Source: Flavivirga jejuensis
GTDB taxonomy: Bacteria; Bacteroidota; Bacteroidia; Flavobacteriales; Flavobacteriaceae
DNA length: 64,000 bases
NCBI RefSeq assembly: GCF_030540765.1
Contig: NZ_JAUOEL010000003.1
Span: 645,619 to 709,618, forward strand
Reading direction: 5' to 3'
The position numbers and the translations under genes are program-made. Below are positions 1 to 7,331 of the stretch, piece by piece. How positions within the stretch are numbered: position 1 is the first letter of the stretch; every line of letters begins with the position of its first letter. The notes under the pieces are model-generated. The model was not told the DNA's origin. It ran no database searches and saw nothing but the letters and a program-made list of their open reading frames with translations.

Positions 1-1
1 A

Positions 2-1147
2 CAAAAGGAAACATCCATTTCCATTGTTAATATTTTTGATGCTATAGCCAACTATCTAAGTTTGAAATTTGATAAAGGAACTAAAATAGGAGTGCTTACA
101 TCTAGTTTTGTGAAAGAATCATTCTTGTTAGAGAAATATTTTCAAGACTATGAATTGATATATCCTACAAATCAAACCCAGTTAATGCATGCTATATATG
201 ATGAATCAGGTATAAAAAATGGATATTTAGACGGTTTACCTTTAGAATATGTGTACGAGGCCTGTATAGAGCTAAAAACAAAAGGTTGTGAAGTGATTTT
301 ACCGTGTATAACTGAAATTTCTCTATTGGTAAATCAGCTTTGGACAAGAGGAATTTCTATTATAGACGTTAATGAGATATATGCAGATTATGCACTATCT
401 AAAGAAGATATCCCACAGCCTAAACCTTTTAAACTTGGTATTATTGGAGGAGTTGGACCTTCTGCAACAGTCGATTTTATGAATAAAATCATTCAAAATA
501 CAACAGCGAAGAAAGACCAGGACCATATAAAAATGATAGTGGAGCAAAACCCTCAAATTCCTGATAGAACAGCCAATTTGATTCATAATCAAACAGACCC
601 AACTATTGCGTTATTTTCAACTTGTAAAAAATTAGAAGCCGCTGGTTCAAATGCAATAGCAATACCTTGTAACACAGCGCATGCTTTTGTAAAAGAAATA
701 CAAGAACACCTTAATGTGCCCATTGTTAATATGATAACAACTACAGCAGAATATATTTTAGAAAATTTTGGAAAGGATACCAACGTAGGGCTATTGGCAA
801 CAAATGGTTCTATTCAAAGTAAAGTTTATTTTAATGTACTTACGGCTTTTGGACTTCGGGTAGTTATTCCAGATGAAACTCATCAAAACTATGTAATGGA
901 AAGCATTTATGGGAAATTTGGTGTAAAAGCGGGTTATACAGATGGGCTTTGCAAAGAACAAATTCTTAATGGAGTTAATCACCTTATTAAAAGAGAGGCA
1001 CAGGTAATTATTTTAGGGTGTACTGAATTACCCCTTCTGTTCCCTAAAAATAAAGAACTTAGAGATAGCAAAAAATCAGTTGAACTAGTTGACCCTACTT
1101 TAATTTTAGCAAAGAAAGTAGTAAATTTAGCTACATCAAACTTATGA
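2..1147 (+). CDS. Tandem Asp/Glu racemase-family protein (5' truncated by window edge)
   Basis: The frame is open from base 2 with no stop, so the TTG at 62 is not the real start and the gene begins outside the window. What remains is the C-terminal part of one racemase domain (VILPCITE, the second catalytic-Cys region, near base 300) followed by a complete second domain that starts at LGIIGGVGPSAT and carries both family motifs, PCNTAH and GCTELPLLF. These cofactor-independent racemases use two cysteines, one per half. The first domain has CITE instead of the usual GCTE. Two domains in one chain is unusual, since the family normally has about 230 residues and dimerises or pairs internally. 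The substrate (Asp, Glu or another amino acid) cannot be told. Confidence 0.85.
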   Translation, partial: QKETSISIVNIFDAIANYLSLKFDKGTKIGVLTSSFVKESFLLEKYFQDYELIYPTNQTQLMHAIYDESGIKNGYLDGLPLEYVYEACIELKTKGCEVILPCITEISLLVNQLWTRGISIIDVNEIYADYALSKEDIPQPKPFKLGIIGGVGPSATVDFMNKIIQNTTAKKDQDHIKMIVEQNPQIPDRTANLIHNQTDPTIALFSTCKKLEAAGSNAIAIPCNTAHAFVKEIQEHLNVPIVNMITTTAEYILENFGKDTNVGLLATNGSIQSKVYFNVLTAFGLRVVIPDETHQNYVMESIYGKFGVKAGYTDGLCKEQILNGVNHLIKREAQVIILGCTELPLLFPKNKELRDSKKSVELVDPTLILAKKVVNLATSNL

Positions 1148-1163
1148 AAACACGACCTCTAAG

Positions 1164-1295
1164 ACGTATATAATTTATTGCTAATTCCAGCCTACTTACG
1201 AAAATCCTTGTGGATTTTCTATTCGGTTTGTATTTACTAAATTAGGTGCTTAAAACACCCAACAAACCATATAAAATCACGTTACCAGCAATTCA
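1164..1295. repeat. Structured intergenic element with nested inverted repeats
   Basis: Between the racemase and the SMI1 remnant lies a strongly foldable non-coding stretch. An outer ATTGCT (1177-1182)/AGCAAT (1287-1292) pair encloses a perfect AAAATCC-TTGT-GGATTTT hairpin (1201-1218) and a second arm, GGTTTGT (1225-1231)/ACAAACC (1262-1268), which itself holds GGTG/CACC (1245-1259). It starts with ACGTATATAA, which resembles the start of the element at 2228. The cassette-like layout suggests a recombination-site-like spacer, but canonical attC boxes were not found. Confidence 0.5.
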
Positions 1296-1306
1296 GAATA
1301 ACATAA

Positions 1307-1646
1307 ATGAAAGAAGAAATTGAGAGAATAAAGGACAAACTAAACCGACTGAAAAAGTTGGATAGGAATTTTGACGCTTTTGGCTCTCAACGTCATAAAT
1401 ACAAGTTAAATAGAACCAAATTCGAAGAAGAATTAATTGATTTTGAAAAAGCACACTCAATATCATTACCTGAAGAATATCGAGAATTCTTAAAAAATAT
1501 CGGAAATGGGGGCGCAGGACCTTATTATGGACTCGAACCTATAGAAAATGGAAGATTTACTGATTTAGATTATAAAAGAGAAGAGGATTTAATTTCTGGA
1601 TTGGTATGAATCATGGCTAGACAAGGAATTAAAAGAAAAAAGCTAG
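1307..1646 (+). pseudogene. SMI1/KNR4-family immunity protein, internally deleted
   Basis: The first 95 or so residues read as an SMI1/KNR4 domain (LPEEYREFLKNIGNGGAGPY, then YGLEPI), a family often acting as immunity proteins against contact-dependent or polymorphic toxins. The open frame stops at 1609 after 100 residues, while family members usually have 150-250. In another frame, the bases just before and after this stop encode DWYESWLDKELKEKS and a stop at 1646, which looks like the normal family C-terminus. The middle of the domain has therefore been lost and the end is out of frame. It is probably non-functional. Confidence 0.75.
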
Positions 1647-1682
1647 TAACAATAGCATAAAAAACACCAGAATACAAATTGA

Positions 1683-2225
1683 ATGATAGAAAAGAAAAAT
1701 ATAATTGGAATTTGTGGAAGTGCTAGTCGAAATTCTGCAAATCTATCAATTCTCAAGTGGATAGCTAAATCGGAAAAATCAGATTTCAATTTGGAGATTA
1801 TAGATAATTTGACCGAATTACCGCATTTTAAAACAGAACTGACTGATAAAAATACACCTAAACAAATTGTTGACTTTAGGAATAAGATTGCAAATTCAGA
1901 CGGAATTATCATTTGTACACCAGAATATGTTTTCAGTATTCCGAGTGGTTTAAAAAACATGATTGAATGGTGTGTATCGACATCTGTTTTCTCTAACAAA
2001 CCAATTGGATTTATAACTGCTTCGGCAAGTGGAGAAAAAGCACACGAGGAACTGAAATTGATTATGAAAACTATCCAAACTAAATTTACAGAGGAAACAA
2101 TTCTTTTAATTAAAGGAGTAAAAGGGAAAGTTGGTAAAAACGGAAAAATATTAGACAAGAAAACAGAAACAGAGTTGAACATATTCGTTGAGTCCTTTGA
2201 AAAGTGGGTGGAAAAACCATCATAA
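1683..2225 (+). CDS. NAD(P)H-dependent FMN reductase family protein
   Basis: A 180-residue flavodoxin-like protein of normal length for the NADPH-dependent FMN reductase family. The N-terminal IIGICGSASRNSANLSIL is the phosphate-binding loop for FMN, and CTPEYVFSIPSGLKNMIEW around residues 79-97 is the family's central signature. Such cytoplasmic enzymes reduce free flavin or quinones and azo compounds with NAD(P)H. It sits in an all-plus accessory region between two degraded genes, each followed by a foldable spacer, so it may have arrived as a mobile single-gene unit. The physiological substrate is unknown. Confidence 0.88.
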   Translation: MIEKKNIIGICGSASRNSANLSILKWIAKSEKSDFNLEIIDNLTELPHFKTELTDKNTPKQIVDFRNKIANSDGIIICTPEYVFSIPSGLKNMIEWCVSTSVFSNKPIGFITASASGEKAHEELKLIMKTIQTKFTEETILLIKGVKGKVGKNGKILDKKTETELNIFVESFEKWVEKPS

Positions 2226-2227
2226 CA

Positions 2228-2309
2228 ACGATATAAAGCATAGTTAGTAAGAGCTAAATGAAAGGTAAGTGCTTTTACTGCGAAGTAACCCGACACAAGC
2301 TTAACACTT
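2228..2309. repeat. Second structured intergenic element
   Basis: The spacer after the FMN reductase begins with ACGATATAAA and contains a TTACT-GCGA-AGTAA hairpin (2275-2288) with a GNRA-type loop. This is nested in AAGTGCT (2267-2273) pairing with AGC...CACTT (2298-2309), with four unpaired bases on one side. The plan (common start motif, nested hairpins, bulge) resembles the element at 1164-1295 though the sequences differ. Confidence 0.45.
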
Positions 2310-2325
2310 AAAGAAAAACAGGACA

Positions 2326-2670
2326 TTGATTTTATGGCTAAATGTGCTTAACGCAATAATTTGGTTTGCTATTTTTTATAGTTTGAAAGTTTTAAGTCCC
2401 GCAGTATTCGCATGTTTGTTTCTAAGAGCTATTCCAATTAACCTGTTTATTTTTGAATTAAGAAAGTCAAAAGCTAGTAATAAAAGTAATTTTACTACTG
2501 CCACACTTTTTATTGACAATGCTCGTTTTAATGTTGTTACTAGTGCCTTAGGACATGAGTAAAGCTAATTCCTTTCAAATATTGAAATATAGTGCTATAA
2601 TAACGGTTATAGGAGGTGTTGTTGCAGCATTTATTATGAAGAAAACATCTAAGGAGTTAGCGATTAAAAA
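2326..2670 (+). pseudogene. DMT/EamA-type transporter fragment (frameshifted, truncated)
   Basis: The first frame (TTG at 2326, 78 residues) reads as membrane helices (NAIIWFAIFYSLKVLSPAVF). Near 2505 the reading moves one base: the shifted frame gives FLLTMLVLMLLLVP, a stop (TAG), then DMSKANSFQILKYSAIITVI and GGVVAAFIMKKTSKEL to about 2660. Together this looks like the first half of a drug/metabolite transporter of about 300 residues, carrying one frameshift and one nonsense codon. The gene ends abruptly where the REP-like sequence CCCGATAGTGCAG begins at 2671, so the second half is lost. Non-functional. Confidence 0.7.
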
Positions 2671-2820
2671 CCCGATAGTGCAGATTTGTAATCTATAATC
2701 TTAAAAAACACCAAAGGTTTAGAAATTCATCCTAAAAAACTGTTTCGTATTGAATTTGAATATAACTAATTACATTTTACTCCTTATTCAAATGTTTTAA
2801 ATCCGTTAGATTTGTAGAGA
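2671..2820 (+). repeat. Duplicated segment, copy A (REP-like end, tail codons, promoter box)
   Basis: About 150 bp similar to 4352-4526. It begins with a degenerate REP-like end, continues with a short frame whose last residues are LEIHPKKLFRIEFEYN and a stop (identical in both copies, with only synonymous differences), and ends with TAGATTTG (2807-2814), a perfect match to the Bacteroidota -7 box TAnnTTTG. It may provide the promoter for the CDP-alcohol transferase downstream. Confidence 0.7.
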
Positions 2821-2875
2821 TCTATAATAGATATATGACACATATACATACGTTACCCTCAAGCAAAACTAAGCA

Positions 2876-3478
2876 ATGAAGAAAATACCATTCTTACTTA
2901 TATATAGTAGAATATTAATTGGCATAATGATAGGATTATTAGCCATTTATAAAATTGAAAATTATCATATTATTATAGTTCTCCTAATGTCTATTGGGTT
3001 AATAACTGACATATTTGACGGGATTATTGCTCGTAAATTAAATATTTCAAGTGAAAAACTACGAATATGGGATTCGAATGTTGATCAATTTTTTTGGATC
3101 GTAACTATTACTTCAATATTCTATATAAATAAAGGGTTTGTAAAAGAGAAATTTATATGGATAGCAATTATTATTTTACTTGAACTTTTATGTTACTTAA
3201 TTAGCTTTTGGAAATTTAAAAAATCAATCGCAACTCATTCTATATTAGCTAAATTTTGGACTTTATCTTTATTAGGCTTTTTAATTGATTTAACTCTTAA
3301 TTCTACAAGTCAAATCCCTTTTTCTATTTGTATTATTCTAGGTATTATATCTAGAGTTGAAATAATCTTAATTATTAAAAAGTTAAAAAAATGGACAACT
3401 GATGTGCCTTCAATTTTAGCTGTATCAAAAATTAATCAAGGAATTCCAATTAATAAAAATAAATTATTTAATAGTTAA
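2876..3478 (+). CDS. CDP-alcohol phosphatidyltransferase family protein
   Basis: A 200-residue integral membrane protein with about six hydrophobic segments. Residues 45-70 match the family signature D-x2-D-G-x2-A-R-x8-G-x3-D-x3-D at D45, D48, G49, A52, R53, D66 and D70. The usual glycine before the third aspartate is Leu62. These enzymes transfer a phosphoalcohol from a CDP-activated donor to an alcohol in phospholipid or related synthesis. It is isolated in an accessory region behind a duplicated promoter-bearing segment. Substrate unknown; the Gly-to-Leu change may affect activity or mark a divergent subfamily. Confidence 0.82.
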   Translation: MKKIPFLLIYSRILIGIMIGLLAIYKIENYHIIIVLLMSIGLITDIFDGIIARKLNISSEKLRIWDSNVDQFFWIVTITSIFYINKGFVKEKFIWIAIIILLELLCYLISFWKFKKSIATHSILAKFWTLSLLGFLIDLTLNSTSQIPFSICIILGIISRVEIILIIKKLKKWTTDVPSILAVSKINQGIPINKNKLFNS

Positions 3479-3540
3479 AAATCAGTGTTTAACACAGGTA
3501 ATCCTTGCACAAGACTCTAAACACACACACAATTTAAACA

Positions 3541-3575
3541 CCCGATAACGCGGATTTGAGGTTGTAACCCGTGAT
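3541..3575 (+). repeat. REP-like fragment (third, partial copy)
   Basis: The sequence CCCGATAACGCGGATTTG and a downstream CCGTGATT resemble the starts of the segments at 2671 and 4352. From memory, such GGATTTGTAATCC-type palindromes accompany REP-associated transposases in Flavobacteria. The rest of the duplicated segment is absent here. Confidence 0.45.
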
Positions 3576-3707
3576 TCTTTGCCTTACACCTAAAAAACAT
3601 GCAATAAAGCAACATCTAACTCACTATCTAAACTAGCATAATTTCTTGCCAAACTAAAAGCATAAAATTTCTTACATAAAAAATATTGATTAATAAAAGA
3701 GAAAAAT

Positions 3708-3881
3708 CAAAATACACTCGTAATGGTAAAGAATTTGCGGCAAATATTACTCTAAACTGGAGTTTTTAATACATGCTATTGAATTTAACCTAGAAAACCA
3801 ACTCAAAATACTCTTGTAGAAAGATTTTAATAGCAGCTATAGAAAAGGTATCTTAACAGGTTTGAAATCTAAAAAAAGATA
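3708..3881 (+). pseudogene. IS3-family transposase (OrfB, DDE core) remnant
   Basis: Three fragments in changing frames spell the end of an IS3-type integrase core. One frame gives YTRNGKEF, matching the DNGxEF block around the second Asp. Near 3797-3824 another frame gives KPTQNTLVERF, the block that holds the catalytic Glu. After a one-base shift NSSYRKGIL follows, as in intact relatives. At least two frameshifts and several stops separate them, and no N-terminal half or terminal inverted repeats are visible. It is an old, inactive trace of an insertion sequence. Confidence 0.75.
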
Positions 3882-3952
3882 AATTTTATATAAATTTCAA
3901 AAAGTTAGTCTTACTTGAATATAGTAATGAAAAATATACTAATGATAAAATA

Positions 3953-4309
3953 ATGGATATTGCGTCAAGATTTTTCCTTATCCAAAAATCACCTAACGGC
4001 CATGGTTATGTAACAAAAGTTTGTAGAGGAATAAATGGATTAGAAAAAAAATCTAAAAAAGATTACACCATATTAGAAGCTGTTTTATATGATGCAATTT
4101 ATAATAGGGTTGTTGACGAGAAAAAAGATGAAGCTGAATTTTTAAATAGTCTATATAAATACATAGAAGATATAACAGAGAAAGAAGATAATATAGAAAT
4201 AATTAGACAGTATATCTTTTCATCAATGGCTAGTGATGAAAATTTAAATAATTTTATATTCAGTTATTTAGAAAAGAATAAGGACAACATTCCTTTTGAA
4301 GTTGAATAA
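3953..4309 (+). CDS. Hypothetical protein, 118 aa
   Basis: I do not recognise this protein. It has no signal peptide or membrane segment, is highly charged, and looks mostly helical after residue 35. The early part (FFLIQKSPNGHGYVTKV) could be a small beta-sheet. It lies between the IS3 remnant and the second copy of the duplicated segment, a setting typical of accessory cargo. The upstream 70 bases are very AT-rich with no clear promoter. Function unknown; codon use appears ordinary for the region. Confidence 0.55.
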   Translation: MDIASRFFLIQKSPNGHGYVTKVCRGINGLEKKSKKDYTILEAVLYDAIYNRVVDEKKDEAEFLNSLYKYIEDITEKEDNIEIIRQYIFSSMASDENLNNFIFSYLEKNKDNIPFEVE

Positions 4310-4351
4310 ATAACTATCGATAATAACTAAGTGTTCATCTGGTTTGTAAAA

Positions 4352-4526
4352 CCCCACAGCCCAATTTGCAATCCGTGATTTAATATCCTAAACTTAAAAA
4401 AACATCAGAGCTTAGAAATTCATCCTAAAAAGCTGTTTCGTATTGAGTTTGAATATAACTAATTACATTTTCACTCATTATTTAAACATTTTTATAAACA
4501 TTAAAAATCTGTTAGATTTGTAGGGA
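4352..4526 (+). repeat. Duplicated segment, copy B
   Basis: Diverged copy of 2671-2820. The central part around 4407-4465 is almost identical and encodes the same last 16 residues before a stop. A REP-like start (CAATTTGCAATCCGTG) precedes it, and a TAGATTTG -7 box (4513-4520) lies upstream of the AraC gene. Its promoter spacer is longer than in copy A, so the copies have drifted apart. Confidence 0.7.
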
Positions 4527-4634
4527 TATATATTTGGGGTATATATACCGATGAATGTACCCCTATCTTGGGTATAAATGCACTATGTGTTTCCCCATAC
4601 GTTGTGCATAATTTTGATAAACGACCTGAAATCA

Positions 4635-5474
4635 ATGGCATTTGCAACCAGAAAAACAAAATCAAGTATATTAAAAAAGTATATTTCTTACTACTATTTT
4701 CATTCTGCCAGAAAACAAAATCAATCAGAAGAAATCGTTTTTTATCCTAATACAATAAATGCAATTACAATTTATCAAAAATCAAAACTTACTTTTGGAG
4801 AAAATTGGTCTGTAGCTGAAGTTACTAAGGACAAAACTTATAACTCGTATTATTCTGGATTAAACAAGCAATTTAAAATTTCCAAAATGAAATCTCCATT
4901 CAATAAACTAGGGATTGCGTTTAAACCACTGGGAATAAATTCGTTTCTAGATAGTCCTTTGGCAACTCTAATTTCAAAAACTAATGATAAGAGTTTTAAT
5001 TATTTTGACAACTCTATAAAAAGTACAATTATAGAAGTCTTCAATACATGTGATTTTGATAAAAAAATAGATTTATTAGATAGCTATTTCATTACAAAAC
5101 TTAATGATTTCGAGGATACTATTTTACAGTCGGCTATAGAAATAATTAAAAAATCAAATGAAAAATATAAAGTTTCGGAATTATCAGAATTGTGTTTTAC
5201 TACTCAGAAAACATTAAACAGGAAATTTAAAAAACATTTAAACTGTACTATTAAGGAATATCTTGATATCGCTCAATTTCGAAAATCATTCAACTACTAT
5301 CAAAATCTTGAAAAACCAAATAAATTGGTTGATTTGGCTTATGAATTTAATTATTACGATCAAGCAGAATTATCCAATCGATTTAGACAAATTACTGGAG
5401 TTAACCCAAAAAAACTCTTTAAGAATACACAAAAATTTGGAGATGTAAATCTATTTTGGAATAAGGGTATATAA
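4635..5474 (+). CDS. AraC-family transcriptional regulator
   Basis: With the start at 4635 (AFATRKTKSS follows the Met) the protein has 279 residues. The reading frame is open upstream to 4578, but those residues look unlike a regulator start. The last 100 residues form the two helix-turn-helix AraC domain: KVSELSELCFTTQKTLNRKF and then LVDLAYEFNYYDQAELSNRF with ITGVNPKKLF, the classic second-helix signature. The N-terminal 150 residues resemble the DUF6597-type sensing part seen in Flavobacterial AraC proteins. It may control the CBM20-esterase gene that follows 65 bp downstream on the same strand. Ligand unknown. Confidence 0.82.
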   Translation: MAFATRKTKSSILKKYISYYYFHSARKQNQSEEIVFYPNTINAITIYQKSKLTFGENWSVAEVTKDKTYNSYYSGLNKQFKISKMKSPFNKLGIAFKPLGINSFLDSPLATLISKTNDKSFNYFDNSIKSTIIEVFNTCDFDKKIDLLDSYFITKLNDFEDTILQSAIEIIKKSNEKYKVSELSELCFTTQKTLNRKFKKHLNCTIKEYLDIAQFRKSFNYYQNLEKPNKLVDLAYEFNYYDQAELSNRFRQITGVNPKKLFKNTQKFGDVNLFWNKGI

Positions 5475-5539
5475 ATGTCCTCTTTTACCAATTTTAGTTG
5501 AGCTCTAAAATCTATTTTTGTTATAAAATTTTAAATGAA

Positions 5540-7195
5540 ATGAAAAATTTATACTTCTTGATTTTAGTCTTTGTTATGTATACTTCCTATGGTCAAAATA
5601 TCATAACTATTACATGCTCTGTACCCAAAAATACTGACGATGTATATATTGTTGGAAATCAAGAAAGCTTGGGGAATTGGAATCCTAAAAAAGTTAAAAT
5701 GACTAAAATATCAGATTTCAAACGAGCAATAACATTGGAACTTCAATTTCCAGCAGAATTCAAATTTACTCGAGGAAGCTGGGAAAGCGTAGGAGTTATA
5801 AAAAAATTTCAAGATGACCCTAATCTGAAAATTGATAGTTATAATGAAAATAATTTCTCTTACAAAATAAAAAATTGGGCTGATTGGATGGCCTCTGAAA
5901 CCACTTGCACAAGCTATCAAATTAAAAAAATTAATTCTCATTTCTTAGAAGAAGAAAGGATTTTAAAGATTTATGTCCCCGAAGAAAATGATTTAAAATA
6001 CAAATTCCCTGTTTTTTATCTTACCGATGGAGACGTTGGGCTTCATTTTGATTTAGCGTTGCAGTTCATAAAGCAATTGGAACGATTTAATATTATTCCC
6101 AAATCTATTTTAGTTGGAATTTCGCAAAAGAATAGAGGTAATGAACTCGATGTTTTTTATTCTGAGAATGGAGAGAGGTTTAAGAATTATATTTTTGAAG
6201 AAGTTGTTCCATTCATTAATAATAATTATTCAACAACAGGTTTCAATTCTATAATAGGACATTCAGACGGGGCTACTTTTAATCATATATTAATGACTCA
6301 AAACGAATCACCTTTTAGAGGTTACATAAACATAAGCGAGAATTTATTCAATAATCAACTTGAAGTGCTTGAAAATAAAATTAAGAAAAATCAGGACAAA
6401 CCTTCTTATGTTTTTATCGCAAGTGGTGAGTATGACTCGATCGACCGAATTGCCTCTGGGAAGAAATTAGACACTCTATTTAATCAAATTTCTAATGAAA
6501 AAATAAAACATCAACATAACATTTATAAAGCTGATCATAATGACCTATTTATTAAATCATTACTAGATGGCATTCAATTTGTCTTTTCTGATTATCAACA
6601 CTTAGGGTACGATGAAAATAAATTAAAAACACTTGCTCTTTCTAAAATTAACGCCATTGATTTTTGGGATAATCACACAAAAGCGATAAAGGAAATTTAC
6701 GGAATCAATTTAGAAATGAATATTTATGACTATTACTTTATAAAAAACATTGCGGTTTTTGCAAAAGACAAAAAAATGTATGAGGATGTAGTAAAACATT
6801 TTAATCGAGACAAAAAAGACGATTTTCACTATTATACAACAAAAGCACAAGAGTTTGAAAGAATGGATTTAAATGATGAAGCACTTCATTATTGGCTCCA
6901 AAATATTGAAGAGAAAAGGGCAATAAATCATATATTTTATTATCGAAGACCATACGAATTGATGATAAATAAGCTTAACAAACCGATAGAAGCTATAAAT
7001 TTTTTGGAAAAATCTAAAAAAACCTTCCCAGAAGGAACATTTTATATCAACTATTATATTGCAAAGGCTGCTGTAGCAAATAACATCAAAAAAAGGAAAG
7101 CAAAAGAAAATTTAGAATACTGTATCAAAAACTTTAAGGAAAATAGATATTTTACATTAGAAGATGTTCAAAACTTGATGGAAAAATTAAAGTAA
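5540..7195 (+). CDS. Secreted esterase with N-terminal CBM20-like domain
   Basis: The ATG at 5540 is preferred over the TTG at 5498 because it gives a clean signal peptide (KNLYFLILVFVMYTSYGQ). Residues 19-115 resemble a CBM20 starch-binding module (VYIVGNQESLGNWNPKKVKM). Residues about 140-350 form an alpha/beta-hydrolase of the esterase D/IroE type with nucleophile motif GHSDG. The rest is helical and TPR-like. Predicted periplasmic or surface esterase with carbohydrate affinity. Similar esterases hydrolyse siderophore or acetyl/feruloyl esters; the substrate here is not evident. It directly follows the AraC regulator. Confidence 0.78.
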   Translation: MKNLYFLILVFVMYTSYGQNIITITCSVPKNTDDVYIVGNQESLGNWNPKKVKMTKISDFKRAITLELQFPAEFKFTRGSWESVGVIKKFQDDPNLKIDSYNENNFSYKIKNWADWMASETTCTSYQIKKINSHFLEEERILKIYVPEENDLKYKFPVFYLTDGDVGLHFDLALQFIKQLERFNIIPKSILVGISQKNRGNELDVFYSENGERFKNYIFEEVVPFINNNYSTTGFNSIIGHSDGATFNHILMTQNESPFRGYINISENLFNNQLEVLENKIKKNQDKPSYVFIASGEYDSIDRIASGKKLDTLFNQISNEKIKHQHNIYKADHNDLFIKSLLDGIQFVFSDYQHLGYDENKLKTLALSKINAIDFWDNHTKAIKEIYGINLEMNIYDYYFIKNIAVFAKDKKMYEDVVKHFNRDKKDDFHYYTTKAQEFERMDLNDEALHYWLQNIEEKRAINHIFYYRRPYELMINKLNKPIEAINFLEKSKKTFPEGTFYINYYIAKAAVANNIKKRKAKENLEYCIKNFKENRYFTLEDVQNLMEKLK

Positions 7196-7331
7196 AAACT
7201 ATGTACAAACTAAGGTAGACGTTGCACAAGCCCAACAAAATGATAAAAAGAAGTTTTCTAGCTCCTTTTTTAAGAAGGTTTAGCCTATAGCAAGAAAGAT
7301 ACTAAGTAGGCAGATAAAGTTGAAATTTAAA

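Noticed and set aside
1643..2326. A 227-residue minus-strand frame opposite the FMN reductase
   Set aside because: It is the antisense shadow of a well-supported gene; its hydrophobic look comes from the complementary codons.
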